Notes: generated by a model from the letters alone, not told the origin. A DNA stretch of 7,423 nt from an uncultured Eubacteriales bacterium (GCA_900550065.1 URQR01000103.1:1-7423), one strand, 5' to 3'; positions 1-5,896 are shown, numbered from the stretch's first letter. Made by a program: numbers and translations.

Positions 1-23
1 AATTCACTGTTTTTTATAAGTTT

Positions 24-52
24 ATAATAGCACGCCGCATCAACGTTTGCAA
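24..52 (-). promoter_or_regulatory. Sigma-A-type promoter reading out of the left edge
   Basis: On the minus strand a -35 box TTGCAA (47-52) is separated by exactly 17 bases from a -10 box TATTAT (24-29). The -10 is preceded by TGC, an extended -10 motif. It lies just downstream of the terminator that closes the permease gene, so it probably starts the next minus-strand transcript, whose gene lies beyond the window. Box sequences and spacing are seen directly; activity is inferred. Confidence 0.6.
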
Positions 53-73
53 GCATGTAATCTCCAGCGTAAT

Positions 74-97
74 AAAAAAACAGGCAAAAGCCTGTTT
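74..97 (-). terminator. Intrinsic terminator of the amino acid ABC transporter operon
   Basis: A perfect 8-bp stem AAACAGGC / GCCTGTTT (78-85 and 90-97) has a 4-base loop. On the minus strand it is followed by a run of T residues (74-80), the classic rho-independent layout. The stem starts within the permease stop codon (97-99), so termination is immediate. This argues that a partner ATPase is not co-transcribed downstream. Confidence 0.9.
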
Positions 98-774
98 TAG
101 TTTTCAAACCGTTCGCTTCGCGAAAACCGTTTTTCAAGGAAATCGAAAAGCTTTGTTAAAATAAACGTCATAATCAAATAGAACACGGCGGGTACGATAA
201 ACGCCGCAACGTTCGTTTCCCGCATAACAATATTATATGTCTGGCGCATAATGTCGGACAGAGCGATGATAGATACAAGCGAGGTATCCTTTACGAGCGT
301 AATCGCCTCGTTGCCGACCGGCGGCAGGATACGGCTTACTGTCTGCGGAATAATAATCTTCCACATGGTCTGTACGCCGGACAGGCCGAGCGCCTTTGCC
401 GCCTCGAACTGCCCTTTGTCAATCGACTGGATACCAGCGCGGAAAATTTCCGCAAAATATGCGGCATAGTTTAGAACAAATGCAATGACCGCTGCGGTGA
501 AGTTGTCGATATTAATCTGGAACAGCATCGGTAGGCCAAAGTAGACGAACATTAACTGCAGCAGAAGCGGTGTACCGCGCAAAATCCAGATATAGCCTTT
601 TACGAGCCATGAAAGCGGCTTAAAGCTGCTCATGGCGCCCAGTGATACAAGAAGGCCGAGCGGAATCGACAACAGAATTGTAAAACCGAATAGGCCAAGC
701 GTAACGTTTAACCCGCCGCTAATGTTGACTGCCACCTGTACAAAATATTCCCATGCAGCGCCCAGTTGTGCCAT
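97..774 (-). CDS. Polar amino acid ABC transporter, membrane permease (HisM/GlnP type)
   Basis: This is the inner-membrane channel subunit of a polar amino acid importer, 225 residues long and normal for the family. About five hydrophobic segments are visible, around residues 24-48, 60-85, 92-112, 160-175 and 190-210. The cytoplasmic EAA loop that docks the ATPase is clear: E124-A-A, G130 and P143 in the stretch EAAKALGLSG...IIIPQ. An upstream in-frame ATG would add eight residues, but the A/G-rich AAGGATGGGG stretch precedes the ATG at 774 at ribosome-binding distance, so I chose that start. The gene lies 98 bases behind the substrate-binding protein in the same direction and is followed at once by a terminator. 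The ATPase must be encoded elsewhere or shared. The substrate cannot be named beyond polar amino acids. Confidence 0.93.
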   Translation of the reverse strand: MAQLGAAWEYFVQVAVNISGGLNVTLGLFGFTILLSIPLGLLVSLGAMSSFKPLSWLVKGYIWILRGTPLLLQLMFVYFGLPMLFQINIDNFTAAVIAFVLNYAAYFAEIFRAGIQSIDKGQFEAAKALGLSGVQTMWKIIIPQTVSRILPPVGNEAITLVKDTSLVSIIALSDIMRQTYNIVMRETNVAAFIVPAVFYLIMTFILTKLFDFLEKRFSRSERFEN

Positions 775-825
775 ATGTAACCCCATCCTTACACGCATCT
801 AAAGTAATCGCAAAATGCCCCGCAG

Positions 826-857
826 GGCGGAGGAAGGGACACAGACGTCCCCCCGCC
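826..857 (-). promoter_or_regulatory. Intercistronic GC-rich hairpin between binding protein and permease
   Basis: The 98-base spacer between the two transporter genes contains arms GGCGG (826-830) and CCGCC (853-857), plus inner arms GGGA (836-839) and TCCC (848-851). Together they form an imperfect, very GC-rich hairpin. A second small dyad, GCCC / GGGC, lies at 817-828 and shares bases with it, so the two compete. Such structures after a binding-protein gene commonly stabilise the upstream mRNA or cause partial termination, giving more binding protein than permease. That role is inferred here. No T run follows the hairpin. Confidence 0.45.
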
Positions 858-872
858 AAGATAATACAATTT

Positions 873-1697
873 TTACAGCATCAGGCCCGCCTCGCCGAAC
901 CACTTCTGTGAGTATTCGTCGCCCTTACCGTTTGTTTTAATCGTGTTGAGTGCTTCCTGTACTGCATCGCGCAGCTTGACATCCTCTTTGCGGAAGCCAA
1001 CGCCGTACTGCTCGTTGCCAAAGTCCTCATCGAGGATTCTGTACTTACCCTCGTGCTGGGACAGATAGTACTTGCCGACAACCTCGTCAACAACAACCGA
1101 TTCCACTCTGCCTGCCTCAAGGTCCATCATCGCTGTGTTGTTGTCGTCATACATCATCAAGCTGTCCTTAATTTGGTCGAAAATCGGGTCAGCCTCAATC
1201 GCGTCCATAGCAGTGGAGCCGGATTGGAGCCCAACTTTGCCGCTTGTGATGTCCGCCTTTGCCTGAATTGCGGAGTCTGTCTTTACAATAATAATCTGCT
1301 TATTATTGAGGTACGGGTCACTGAACAGAACTTCCTTCTTTCTTGCGTCCGTAATTGTATAACCGTTCCAGAGAACGTCAACCTTGCCGCTCTTTAATTC
1401 GAGCTCCTTCGACTTCCAGTCGATTGGGCGGAGCTGTACATTCACGCCAAGGATTTCACCGACTGCCTTAGCAAGGTCAACGTCAAAGCCTACGATTTCG
1501 TTTTTCTCATTTAAAAAGCCCATCGGCGGGAACGCAACGTCAAGACCGATAATCAATTCGTCCTTGTCGAGTACCTTTTGGAGCGACTCGTCCGCCGCCG
1601 GCGTCGCCGTGGGAGTCGGCGTATCCCCGCCGCAGCCGCTCAAAACGAAGCAAACCGCGAGCACGCCAGCCAATACAACAGCCATTAATTTCTTCAT
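873..1697 (-). CDS. Polar amino acid ABC transporter, substrate-binding lipoprotein
   Basis: This is an extracellular lipid-anchored solute-binding protein of the family 3 (SBP_bac_3) type, 274 residues. It has a lipoprotein signal peptide: a MKK start, a hydrophobic core, and lipobox LSGC with the lipidated Cys at residue 22. A flexible Thr/Pro linker (about 25-35) follows, then the two-lobed binding domain. The family signature GFDVDLAKAV is at 70-79. WNGYTITDARKK (110-121) carries the Arg119 expected to bind the ligand carboxylate, and Asp204 is a likely amino-group ligand. The frame is open further upstream, but AAGGAG sits 9 bases before the ATG at 1697 and directly abuts an earlier ATG (1706), so the MKK start is preferred. 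It has its own promoter and is transcribed with the permease. The exact amino acid transported cannot be read from sequence alone. Confidence 0.93.
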   Translation of the reverse strand: MKKLMAVVLAGVLAVCFVLSGCGGDTPTPTATPAADESLQKVLDKDELIIGLDVAFPPMGFLNEKNEIVGFDVDLAKAVGEILGVNVQLRPIDWKSKELELKSGKVDVLWNGYTITDARKKEVLFSDPYLNNKQIIIVKTDSAIQAKADITSGKVGLQSGSTAMDAIEADPIFDQIKDSLMMYDDNNTAMMDLEAGRVESVVVDEVVGKYYLSQHEGKYRILDEDFGNEQYGVGFRKEDVKLRDAVQEALNTIKTNGKGDEYSQKWFGEAGLML

Positions 1698-1706
1698 TTT
1701 ATCCAT

Positions 1707-1712
1707 CTCCTT
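1707..1712 (-). promoter_or_regulatory. Ribosome binding site that fixes the binding-protein start
   Basis: AAGGAG on the minus strand lies 9 bases before the ATG at 1695-1697 but has no spacing to the upstream ATG at 1704-1706. It therefore excludes the longer start codons (ATG at 1706 and further upstream) for the binding protein. The longer frame would also add charged and hydrophobic residues ahead of a normal lipoprotein signal. Confidence 0.75.
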
Positions 1713-1756
1713 AAAAATATGTACTTGCGCAAATAGCGCAGTAAGAAACAAACCAT

Positions 1757-1785
1757 ATTATACTTCATTACGCTAAAAAAGTAAA
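1757..1785 (-). promoter_or_regulatory. Sigma-A-type promoter of the amino acid transporter operon
   Basis: TTTACT (-35, 1780-1785) and a consensus TATAAT (-10, 1757-1762) are 17 bases apart on the minus strand. The predicted start near 1750 gives a leader of about 50 bases before the binding-protein ATG. Two small dyads flank it: ACGCT / AGCGT (1770-1774 and 1785-1789) brackets the spacer and touches the -35, and TGCGC / GCGCA (1726-1730 and 1736-1740) lies in the leader. Either could be an operator, which is inference only. The leader is too short for a T-box or a known amino acid riboswitch. Confidence 0.75.
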
Positions 1786-1806
1786 GCGTTTTTTGAAAGT
1801 TTGTAC

Positions 1807-1831
1807 AAAAAAAGATTAGGCAACGGCCTAA
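1807..1831 (-). terminator. Intrinsic terminator after recO
   Basis: On the minus strand, TTAGGC and GCCTAA (arms at 1826-1831 and 1816-1821) form a 6-bp stem with a 4-base loop, followed by TC and then seven T residues (1807-1813). It lies directly behind a longer hairpin at 1832-1872 and just before the transporter promoter, so it separates the recO transcript from the ABC operon. Confidence 0.8.
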
Positions 1832-1872
1832 AGATGAAACAACGGCCTAACTTTTAGACCGTTGTTTCATCT
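1832..1872 (-). repeat. 19-bp inverted repeat spanning the recO stop codon
   Basis: The arms 1832-1850 and 1854-1872 are complementary over 19 positions with one G-U type wobble and a 3-base loop. The right arm in window coordinates encodes the last RecO codons and the stop. The hairpin abuts the terminator at 1807-1831. The 11-base unit TTAGGCCGTTG occurs in both hairpins (on the minus strand), so the first arm could pair with either copy. It probably protects the mRNA end or strengthens termination. Confidence 0.8.
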
Positions 1873-2603
1873 ATCATTTGTTTATAATATGTAAGCGAGG
1901 AAAAGTTTTTTTCCGCATGATAGAGCAAGAATTTTTCACTGATTGCTGCAAGCTGCACCAATGCCTCTTCCGGCAGGGAAAACGAAAAAATTTTATCAGC
2001 GTCCTCTGCTAAAATGTAGCGGAGTGCGGCGAGTGTGGCCGGCGTGAGTGCGGCGGCATCGGGAGTGGCGCACTCGCCGCAGACTACTCCGCCGGCAGAA
2101 CACAAAAAGGCCGCCGGCGGCCCGTCCGCGCCGCAGTTACAGCAAACGTTACAGCCGGCGTGAAACCCAGATAGAGACAGAAGCTTAAGCTCATACACCG
2201 CCTTGACGAGCGGCAGGGGACGCTGTTTGCTTTTTAGGATATAGAGCGTATTTAAAAGCAGGGAGAGCGTGGGCCGGTCGGGAAGCTGTTCCTGTACAAA
2301 CGCGGCAGTAATATCGAACAAATAATTGCACAGCGCAAGCTTTTCAATGTCATATGACAAGTCAAAAAAGCTCTCCAGTACGGACGCCCCCTGTAGGCTG
2401 TACATGTTTTTCCCTGTCGCGAGCGTAAATTGGCAGTAATATAAGAGCTGTGCCGCGCCGCCCTGATGGGACTTGTATTTGCGCGCACCTTTTGCAAGCG
2501 CACTGACAATTCCGAGTTCCTGGGTGAAAATATGTAAGATGCGGTCTGCTTCGCCATAATTAATTTGCTTGATTACAAGCCCGTTTACGACTGTTTTTTC
2601 CAT
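1854..2603 (-). CDS. recO: DNA repair protein RecO
   Basis: RecO works in the RecFOR pathway, where it anneals single strands and helps load RecA onto SSB-coated DNA. The 249-residue product is a normal length. The N-terminal OB-fold begins with the typical pattern around residues 5-45 (VNGLVIKQINYGEADRIL, then LGIVSALAKGARKYKS). The middle is helical, and a zinc-binding module follows: Cys154-x-x-Cys157-Gly and Cys175-x-x-Cys178, with GGVVCGEC typical of the family. Three further cysteines (151, 155, 168) sit in the same segment. The ATG at 2603 has GGGAGGG 5 bases upstream. It is the last gene of the era-region cluster, its usual place in Firmicutes, and ends inside a hairpin. A hairpin upstream (2625-2646) may influence its expression. 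Confidence 0.95.
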   Translation of the reverse strand: MEKTVVNGLVIKQINYGEADRILHIFTQELGIVSALAKGARKYKSHQGGAAQLLYYCQFTLATGKNMYSLQGASVLESFFDLSYDIEKLALCNYLFDITAAFVQEQLPDRPTLSLLLNTLYILKSKQRPLPLVKAVYELKLLSLSGFHAGCNVCCNCGADGPPAAFLCSAGGVVCGECATPDAAALTPATLAALRYILAEDADKIFSFSLPEEALVQLAAISEKFLLYHAEKNFSSLTYYKQMIDETTV

Positions 2604-2624
2604 GTGTGCCCTCCCGCTATGGGT

Positions 2625-2649
2625 AAGGGCCGCATAAGCGGCCCTTTTT
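2625..2649 (+). terminator. Terminator-like hairpin facing against the genes, between yqzL and recO
   Basis: A perfect 9-bp stem AAGGGCCGC / GCGGCCCTT (2625-2633 and 2638-2646) with loop ATAA is followed on the plus strand by T residues to 2649. On the minus strand, where the genes lie, there is no T tail after it. It is therefore either a plus-strand terminator that stops antisense transcription or a structural element in the yqzL-recO mRNA just before the recO ribosome binding site (2609-2615). Confidence 0.65.
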
Positions 2650-2663
2650 GTATTCTCTGTGCG

Positions 2664-2798
2664 CTATGCCAGCACAAGCTGCGCCGGCGCGCCGTCTTCA
2701 ATGAATCCTGCTTCCTCACTTTCCGCTTCCTTATAGACTAAATAATCCGCCACATTTCCAGTAAAACAAAATCTTTGCCACATAAATTCGCCAAACAT
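2664..2798 (-). CDS. yqzL: YqzL-family small protein
   Basis: A 44-residue protein starts MFGEFMWQRFCFTGNVADYL and has an acidic C-terminal half (EAESEEAGFIEDG). The pattern Trp, Phe, Thr-Gly-Asn-Val, Tyr-Leu, then a Tyr-Lys and acidic stretch matches what I recall of Bacillus subtilis YqzL, a short protein of unknown function encoded between era and recO. The position here is the same. The ATG at 2798 is preceded by a good ribosome binding site (AGGGGG, about 7 bases away). An internal ATG five codons in is less well placed. No membrane segment or catalytic motif is visible, and its role is unknown. Confidence 0.85.
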   Translation of the reverse strand: MFGEFMWQRFCFTGNVADYLVYKEAESEEAGFIEDGAPAQLVLA

Positions 2799-2832
2799 AA
2801 ATCTGCCCCCTGTCAACAAAAATTGTTTTCTG

Positions 2833-2841
2833 ATAATAGCA
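2833..2841 (-). promoter_or_regulatory. Possible extended -10 promoter of yqzL-recO
   Basis: TGC followed by TATTAT (2833-2838) on the minus strand forms an extended -10 motif, but no good -35 box lies at the right distance. Transcription would start near 2826, about 28 bases before yqzL. A second TATTAT with TGG in front is at 2892-2897, also without a clear -35. The 149-base era-yqzL gap otherwise holds only a GC-rich imperfect dyad around 2907-2932 with no T tail. Confidence 0.4.
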
Positions 2842-2947
2842 TTGGCAAATTTGTCGCAGATTAATCAAGGAAAATGCAGCCTTTTTCGGATATAATACCA
2901 TGACCGCCGCAAAAGCCTTGCGCGGCGCGGAAAATTAAGTTTAAATT

Positions 2948-3838
2948 TTATTCGTAGCCAAAGTTGCGGATTAGGTAGTTATTGTTGCGCCAGTCGCTCT
3001 TGACCTTGACCCACAGCTCTAAGAACACTTTTTTGCCGAGCATCTTTTGAATATCAATGCGCGCCATCGTACCCACTTTTTTTAATATTGCGCCGTTTTT
3101 ACCAATGATAATTCCCTTATGCGACGCTTTTTCACAGTAGATATTTGCCTGTATGGAGGTGAGCCTGTCCTGCTCCTTCATCTGCATGATTTCAATGGCA
3201 ATGCCGTGCGGCACTTCTTTATCGAGCAGCCATAAAAGCTTTTCACGAATAATTTCCGCCGCAATTTGCTTTTCCGGCTGGTCGGTAATCATGTCGTCCG
3301 GGAAGAAGGCCGGCCCCTGCGGGATAAGCTGCATAAGCTCGCTCAACAGACGGTCGACGCCGTCGTTTTTCAGCGCGCTGACCGGCACGATTGCTTCAAA
3401 ATTATGCAGGCTGCTGAAGTCCGCAATCATAGGCAAAAGCGATTCCTTGCGCGCAAGGTCAACCTTGTTGATGACAAGAACAACCGGCACGCGCAGCGAG
3501 CTTAAATTTTGCGCAATCTTACGCTCCGGCTCGGTCGTCTTGTTCGTCGCGTCAACGACAAATAAAACCGCGTCCATCTCGCCGACCGATTCGTTTGCGA
3601 CCTTTACCATATATTCGCCGAGCTTGTTTTTCGGCTTATGGATACCGGGCGTATCCGTAAAAATAATTTGTGCATCTTCCGTGTTGCGGATGGCTAAAAT
3701 TTTGTTGCGCGTCGTCTGCGGTTTATCGGAAATAATTGCGATTTTTTCGCCGACAAGCGCGTTTAAAAGTGTGGATTTGCCGACGTTCGGCCGCCCGATA
3801 ATCGACACAAATCCAGACTTAAAGGTATCATTTTTCAC
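2948..3838 (-). CDS. era: GTPase Era
   Basis: Era is a GTPase that binds the 3' end of 16S rRNA and assists 30S subunit assembly. The 296-residue form has all the expected parts: G1 GRPNVGKS (15-22), the switch region with Thr42-Thr43, G3 DTPG (62-65), G4 NKVD (124-127), G5 SALK (154-157), and a C-terminal type II KH domain with the GKNG loop (246-249). It ends at the usual place. The frame stays open 22 codons upstream within dgkA, but homology starts at SGFVSIIGRPNVG. The GTG at 3838 has AGGAG/AGGA upstream, overlapping the dgkA stop, and no in-frame ATG lies nearby, so GTG is chosen. It is translated right behind dgkA (8-base gap) in the same operon as ybeY, another 16S rRNA maturation factor. 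Confidence 0.96.
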   Translation of the reverse strand: MKNDTFKSGFVSIIGRPNVGKSTLLNALVGEKIAIISDKPQTTRNKILAIRNTEDAQIIFTDTPGIHKPKNKLGEYMVKVANESVGEMDAVLFVVDATNKTTEPERKIAQNLSSLRVPVVLVINKVDLARKESLLPMIADFSSLHNFEAIVPVSALKNDGVDRLLSELMQLIPQGPAFFPDDMITDQPEKQIAAEIIREKLLWLLDKEVPHGIAIEIMQMKEQDRLTSIQANIYCEKASHKGIIIGKNGAILKKVGTMARIDIQKMLGKKVFLELWVKVKSDWRNNNYLIRNFGYE

Positions 3839-3846
3839 GTATATTC

Positions 3847-4338
3847 CTACTCCTTGTCCTCTTTTTGTTTGCCGTTTCTCTGTTTTGTCCTGCTGACCCA
3901 CCACAGCAGCAAAAGCGTCAGCACTCCTACGCCGACAGTGTAAACCGGATTGGATAAAAGCGTTTCAAAGGCGAACGCGAGCCTTGTGCTGTCTAAAAAC
4001 AAAAACGCCGCCACAACGACCGCTAACAGCGCCGCCACAACGACCGCCCCCGCAGCCACGTCTTTTGCAATCTCGGCGTGTTTATTGTATTCCTTTGTCG
4101 CGGTATCAACACAATTCTCAACCGCAGTATTGAGCATTTCGCATACGATAACAAACGTAATTGTAAAATACAGCGCAATCCACTCGAGCGGCGCAAGCCG
4201 GTAGAGCAGGCCGAATATGCTCACCAAAACAGCCATGCTGATATGAATGCGCATGTTGCGCTGCGTTTTGACAGCATAATATAAGCCGCGAAACGCAAAC
4301 CGAAAGCTTCGCAGCAGGCCGCCCTTATGCTTGTTCAT
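3847..4338 (-). CDS. dgkA: Diacylglycerol kinase / undecaprenol kinase family membrane protein
   Basis: A small integral-membrane lipid kinase. Gram-positive members mainly phosphorylate undecaprenol, feeding the cell-wall lipid carrier pool. Conserved features are the amphipathic start RSFRFAFRGLYYAVKTQRN (10-28), the catalytic helix with Glu67, Asn70 and Glu74 (CEMLNTAVENCVD), and HAEIAKDVAAGAV (87-99) with Asp93. Membrane segments are near 33-47, 52-68 and 95-115. At 163 residues it is about 40 longer than the usual 120-125. The tail adds a fourth hydrophobic segment (131-148) and a charged end (KQRNGKQKEDKE). The ATG at 4338 lies 16 bases after ybeY. The substrate, diacylglycerol or undecaprenol, is not decided by sequence, but Firmicutes precedent favours undecaprenol. 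Confidence 0.92.
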   Translation of the reverse strand: MNKHKGGLLRSFRFAFRGLYYAVKTQRNMRIHISMAVLVSIFGLLYRLAPLEWIALYFTITFVIVCEMLNTAVENCVDTATKEYNKHAEIAKDVAAGAVVVAALLAVVVAAFLFLDSTRLAFAFETLLSNPVYTVGVGVLTLLLLWWVSRTKQRNGKQKEDKE

Positions 4339-4354
4339 ATCCTCACGCCCTTTT

Positions 4355-4864
4355 CTACCGTGTCAGACCGAGCGCGGCAAGCGCCTTCTCCTCTTTTTGG
4401 CGCATGCACTTGCGGCTCTCCTCGTCCTGCTCGTGGTCGTAGCCGAGTAAATGCAGGACGCTGTGCGCGCACAGAAAGCCCACCTCGCGAAGCGGGCTGT
4501 GCCCATATTCCTCCGCCTGCGCATATGCGCGCGGCAGGCTGATAACAATGTCGCCAAGCAGGAGCGCACCGCCGAAGTCCGAGTCCGCAAGGCTGTCGTC
4601 TCCGCTTGTGATTTCTCCGTCGTCGCCGAACTCAAGCATCGGGAACGAGAGCACGTCCGTTGCGCTGTCCTTGCCGCGATGCTCGGCGTTGAGCAGGCGG
4701 ATGGCTTCGTCATCCGTGATTAAAACGGAAACCTCGCAGCAGGGCGCAAACCCCTCCTGCTCCAAAACGGTGTTTACAACGTCGGCAATTACCGTTTCCA
4801 TTTGCTCTGTGAAGTCACACGCCGTTTGTTCATTTTCTATGATGACATCGGCTTTGTTTGCCAT
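4355..4864 (-). CDS. ybeY: Endoribonuclease YbeY (16S rRNA maturation factor)
   Basis: YbeY is a zinc-dependent single-strand endoribonuclease needed for 16S rRNA 3'-end processing and ribosome quality control. The 169-residue product carries the zinc site H-x3-H-x5-H (His134, His138, His144) in HSVLHLLGYDH, and the upstream family motif LNAEHRGKDSATDVLSFP (58-75) with conserved Arg63. The central stretch (80-100) is a variable acidic loop. The ATG at 4864 has AAGGAT about 10 bases upstream and lies 23 bases after phoH. Its place between phoH and dgkA/era is classical, except that yqfF, often between phoH and ybeY in Firmicutes, is absent. Confidence 0.96.
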   Translation of the reverse strand: MANKADVIIENEQTACDFTEQMETVIADVVNTVLEQEGFAPCCEVSVLITDDEAIRLLNAEHRGKDSATDVLSFPMLEFGDDGEITSGDDSLADSDFGGALLLGDIVISLPRAYAQAEEYGHSPLREVGFLCAHSVLHLLGYDHEQDEESRKCMRQKEEKALAALGLTR

Positions 4865-4887
4865 AGTGTATCAAATCCTTATCCTGC

Positions 4888-5883
4888 TTAATTATGCCCT
4901 TTGTCGCGCTGATATGAGGCTTTGCGCTGCCGTTCCTGCTCCGCGCGGTCGTACGCCTTGATAATTTTTTGCACGAGCGGGTGGCGGACAACATCCTTTT
5001 CCGAGAGGTAGCAAAAATCAATATCTTCTATATTTTTCAGGATTTTTGCCGCTTCCTTCAGACCGGATTTTTTTCCATCAGGCAGGTCAATCTGCGTAAT
5101 ATCGCCCGTCACAATCGCGCGCGAGCCAAACCCAATCCGCGTCAAAAACATTTTCATCTGCTCCGGCGTCGTATTTTGCGCCTCATCCAAAATAATAAAT
5201 GCATCGTCGAGCGTCCGGCCGCGCATATAGGCTAGCGGCGCAACCTCGATCATGCCACGCTCAAGATATTTTTGATAGCTCTCCGACCCGAGCATATCAT
5301 ACATCGCGTCATAGAGCGGGCGCAGGTACGGGTCGACCTTCATCTGTAAATCGCCGGGCAGAAAGCCGAGTTTCTCTCCCGCTTCGACCGCGGGCCGCGT
5401 GAGGATAATACGGCTTACGTCCTTGTTGCGGAACGCCGTCACCGCCGCCGCAACGGCAAGGTAGGTTTTGCCCGTTCCGGCCGGCCCAATGCCGAAGGTA
5501 ATCGTATTGTTTTTAATTGCGCTGATATATTTTTTCTGCCCAAGCGTCTTGCTCTTGACCGGCTTGCCCTTTGCGGTAATGCAGACAACATCCGCGCCGA
5601 GGCTGCCGAGGCTTTGCTCGAGCCCGTCCTCGACCATAGAAATCGTATACAGCACATTCTGCTCGCCGAGCGTCTCGCCTTTTTGCAGCAGAGCAGTTAG
5701 ATTTTGAATTACCTTAATGGCATTGTTGACGTTGTCGTCTTCGCCTAAAATTTTGATGTCGCAGTCGCGGGTCAGGATTTTTACATCGAGCTCCTTTTCA
5801 ATCAGCTTGATATTTGCATCAAAGCTGCCGAACAAAGCCGCAATATCCGTATCCGCGTCCAGCGTGTAAATCCGTTCAATCAA
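4888..5883 (-). CDS. phoH: PhoH-family ATPase (PhoL type)
   Basis: A cytoplasmic P-loop NTPase next to ybeY, often linked to RNA metabolism; its precise substrate is not established. The N-terminal domain (about 1-110) leads into the PhoH core: Walker A GPAGTGKT (133-140), the signature LTRPAVEAGEKLGFLPGD (161-178), Walker B with Asp233-Glu234 in ILDEAQN, VTGDITQIDLP (258-268), and a C-terminal VVRHPLVQKII (298-308). The frame stays open 45 codons further upstream to an ATG, but that segment is read from the palindromic element. The TTG at 5883 has GGAAGTGA, near-complementary to the 16S tail, 5 bases upstream, and gives 331 residues starting M-I-E-R, a normal length. A GTG at 5892 is a less likely alternative because it lies inside that site. 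A dedicated promoter precedes it. Confidence 0.93.
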   Translation of the reverse strand: MIERIYTLDADTDIAALFGSFDANIKLIEKELDVKILTRDCDIKILGEDDNVNNAIKVIQNLTALLQKGETLGEQNVLYTISMVEDGLEQSLGSLGADVVCITAKGKPVKSKTLGQKKYISAIKNNTITFGIGPAGTGKTYLAVAAAVTAFRNKDVSRIILTRPAVEAGEKLGFLPGDLQMKVDPYLRPLYDAMYDMLGSESYQKYLERGMIEVAPLAYMRGRTLDDAFIILDEAQNTTPEQMKMFLTRIGFGSRAIVTGDITQIDLPDGKKSGLKEAAKILKNIEDIDFCYLSEKDVVRHPLVQKIIKAYDRAEQERQRKASYQRDKGHN

Positions 5884-5888
5884 ATAGT

Positions 5889-5896
5889 TCACTTCC
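5889..5896 (-). promoter_or_regulatory. Ribosome binding site supporting a TTG start for phoH
   Basis: GGAAGTGA matches the anti-Shine-Dalgarno target GGAGGTGA at 7 of 8 bases and lies 5 bases before the TTG at 5881-5883. It overlaps the alternative GTG (5890-5892). No comparable site precedes the distant ATG at 6016-6018. Confidence 0.6.

Noticed and set aside
1713..1756. A riboswitch or T-box ahead of the amino acid transporter
   Set aside because: The predicted leader is only about 50 bases with one small dyad, too short for a T-box, lysine or glycine riboswitch, and no T-box sequence is seen.
1053..1776. Plus-strand frames opposite the substrate-binding protein
   Set aside because: They overlap each other and the promoter region, and no domain is visible. 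The minus-strand lipoprotein explains the whole segment.
2891..2920. A plus-strand or minus-strand promoter at the TATAAT/TATTAT near 2891-2897
   Set aside because: No acceptable -35 box at 16-18 bases on either strand, and no plus-strand gene for it to serve. Only the extended -10 closer to yqzL was kept, at low confidence.
3153..3896. A 247-codon open frame on the plus strand opposite era
   Set aside because: It is fully antisense to era, whose GTPase and KH motifs are unmistakable. The plus-strand product has no recognisable domain and a composition typical of a complement reading.
4363..4713. A second minus-strand frame inside ybeY
   Set aside because: It lies within ybeY in another frame and is Arg/Ser/Thr-rich low-complexity translation, while the ybeY frame carries the zinc motif.
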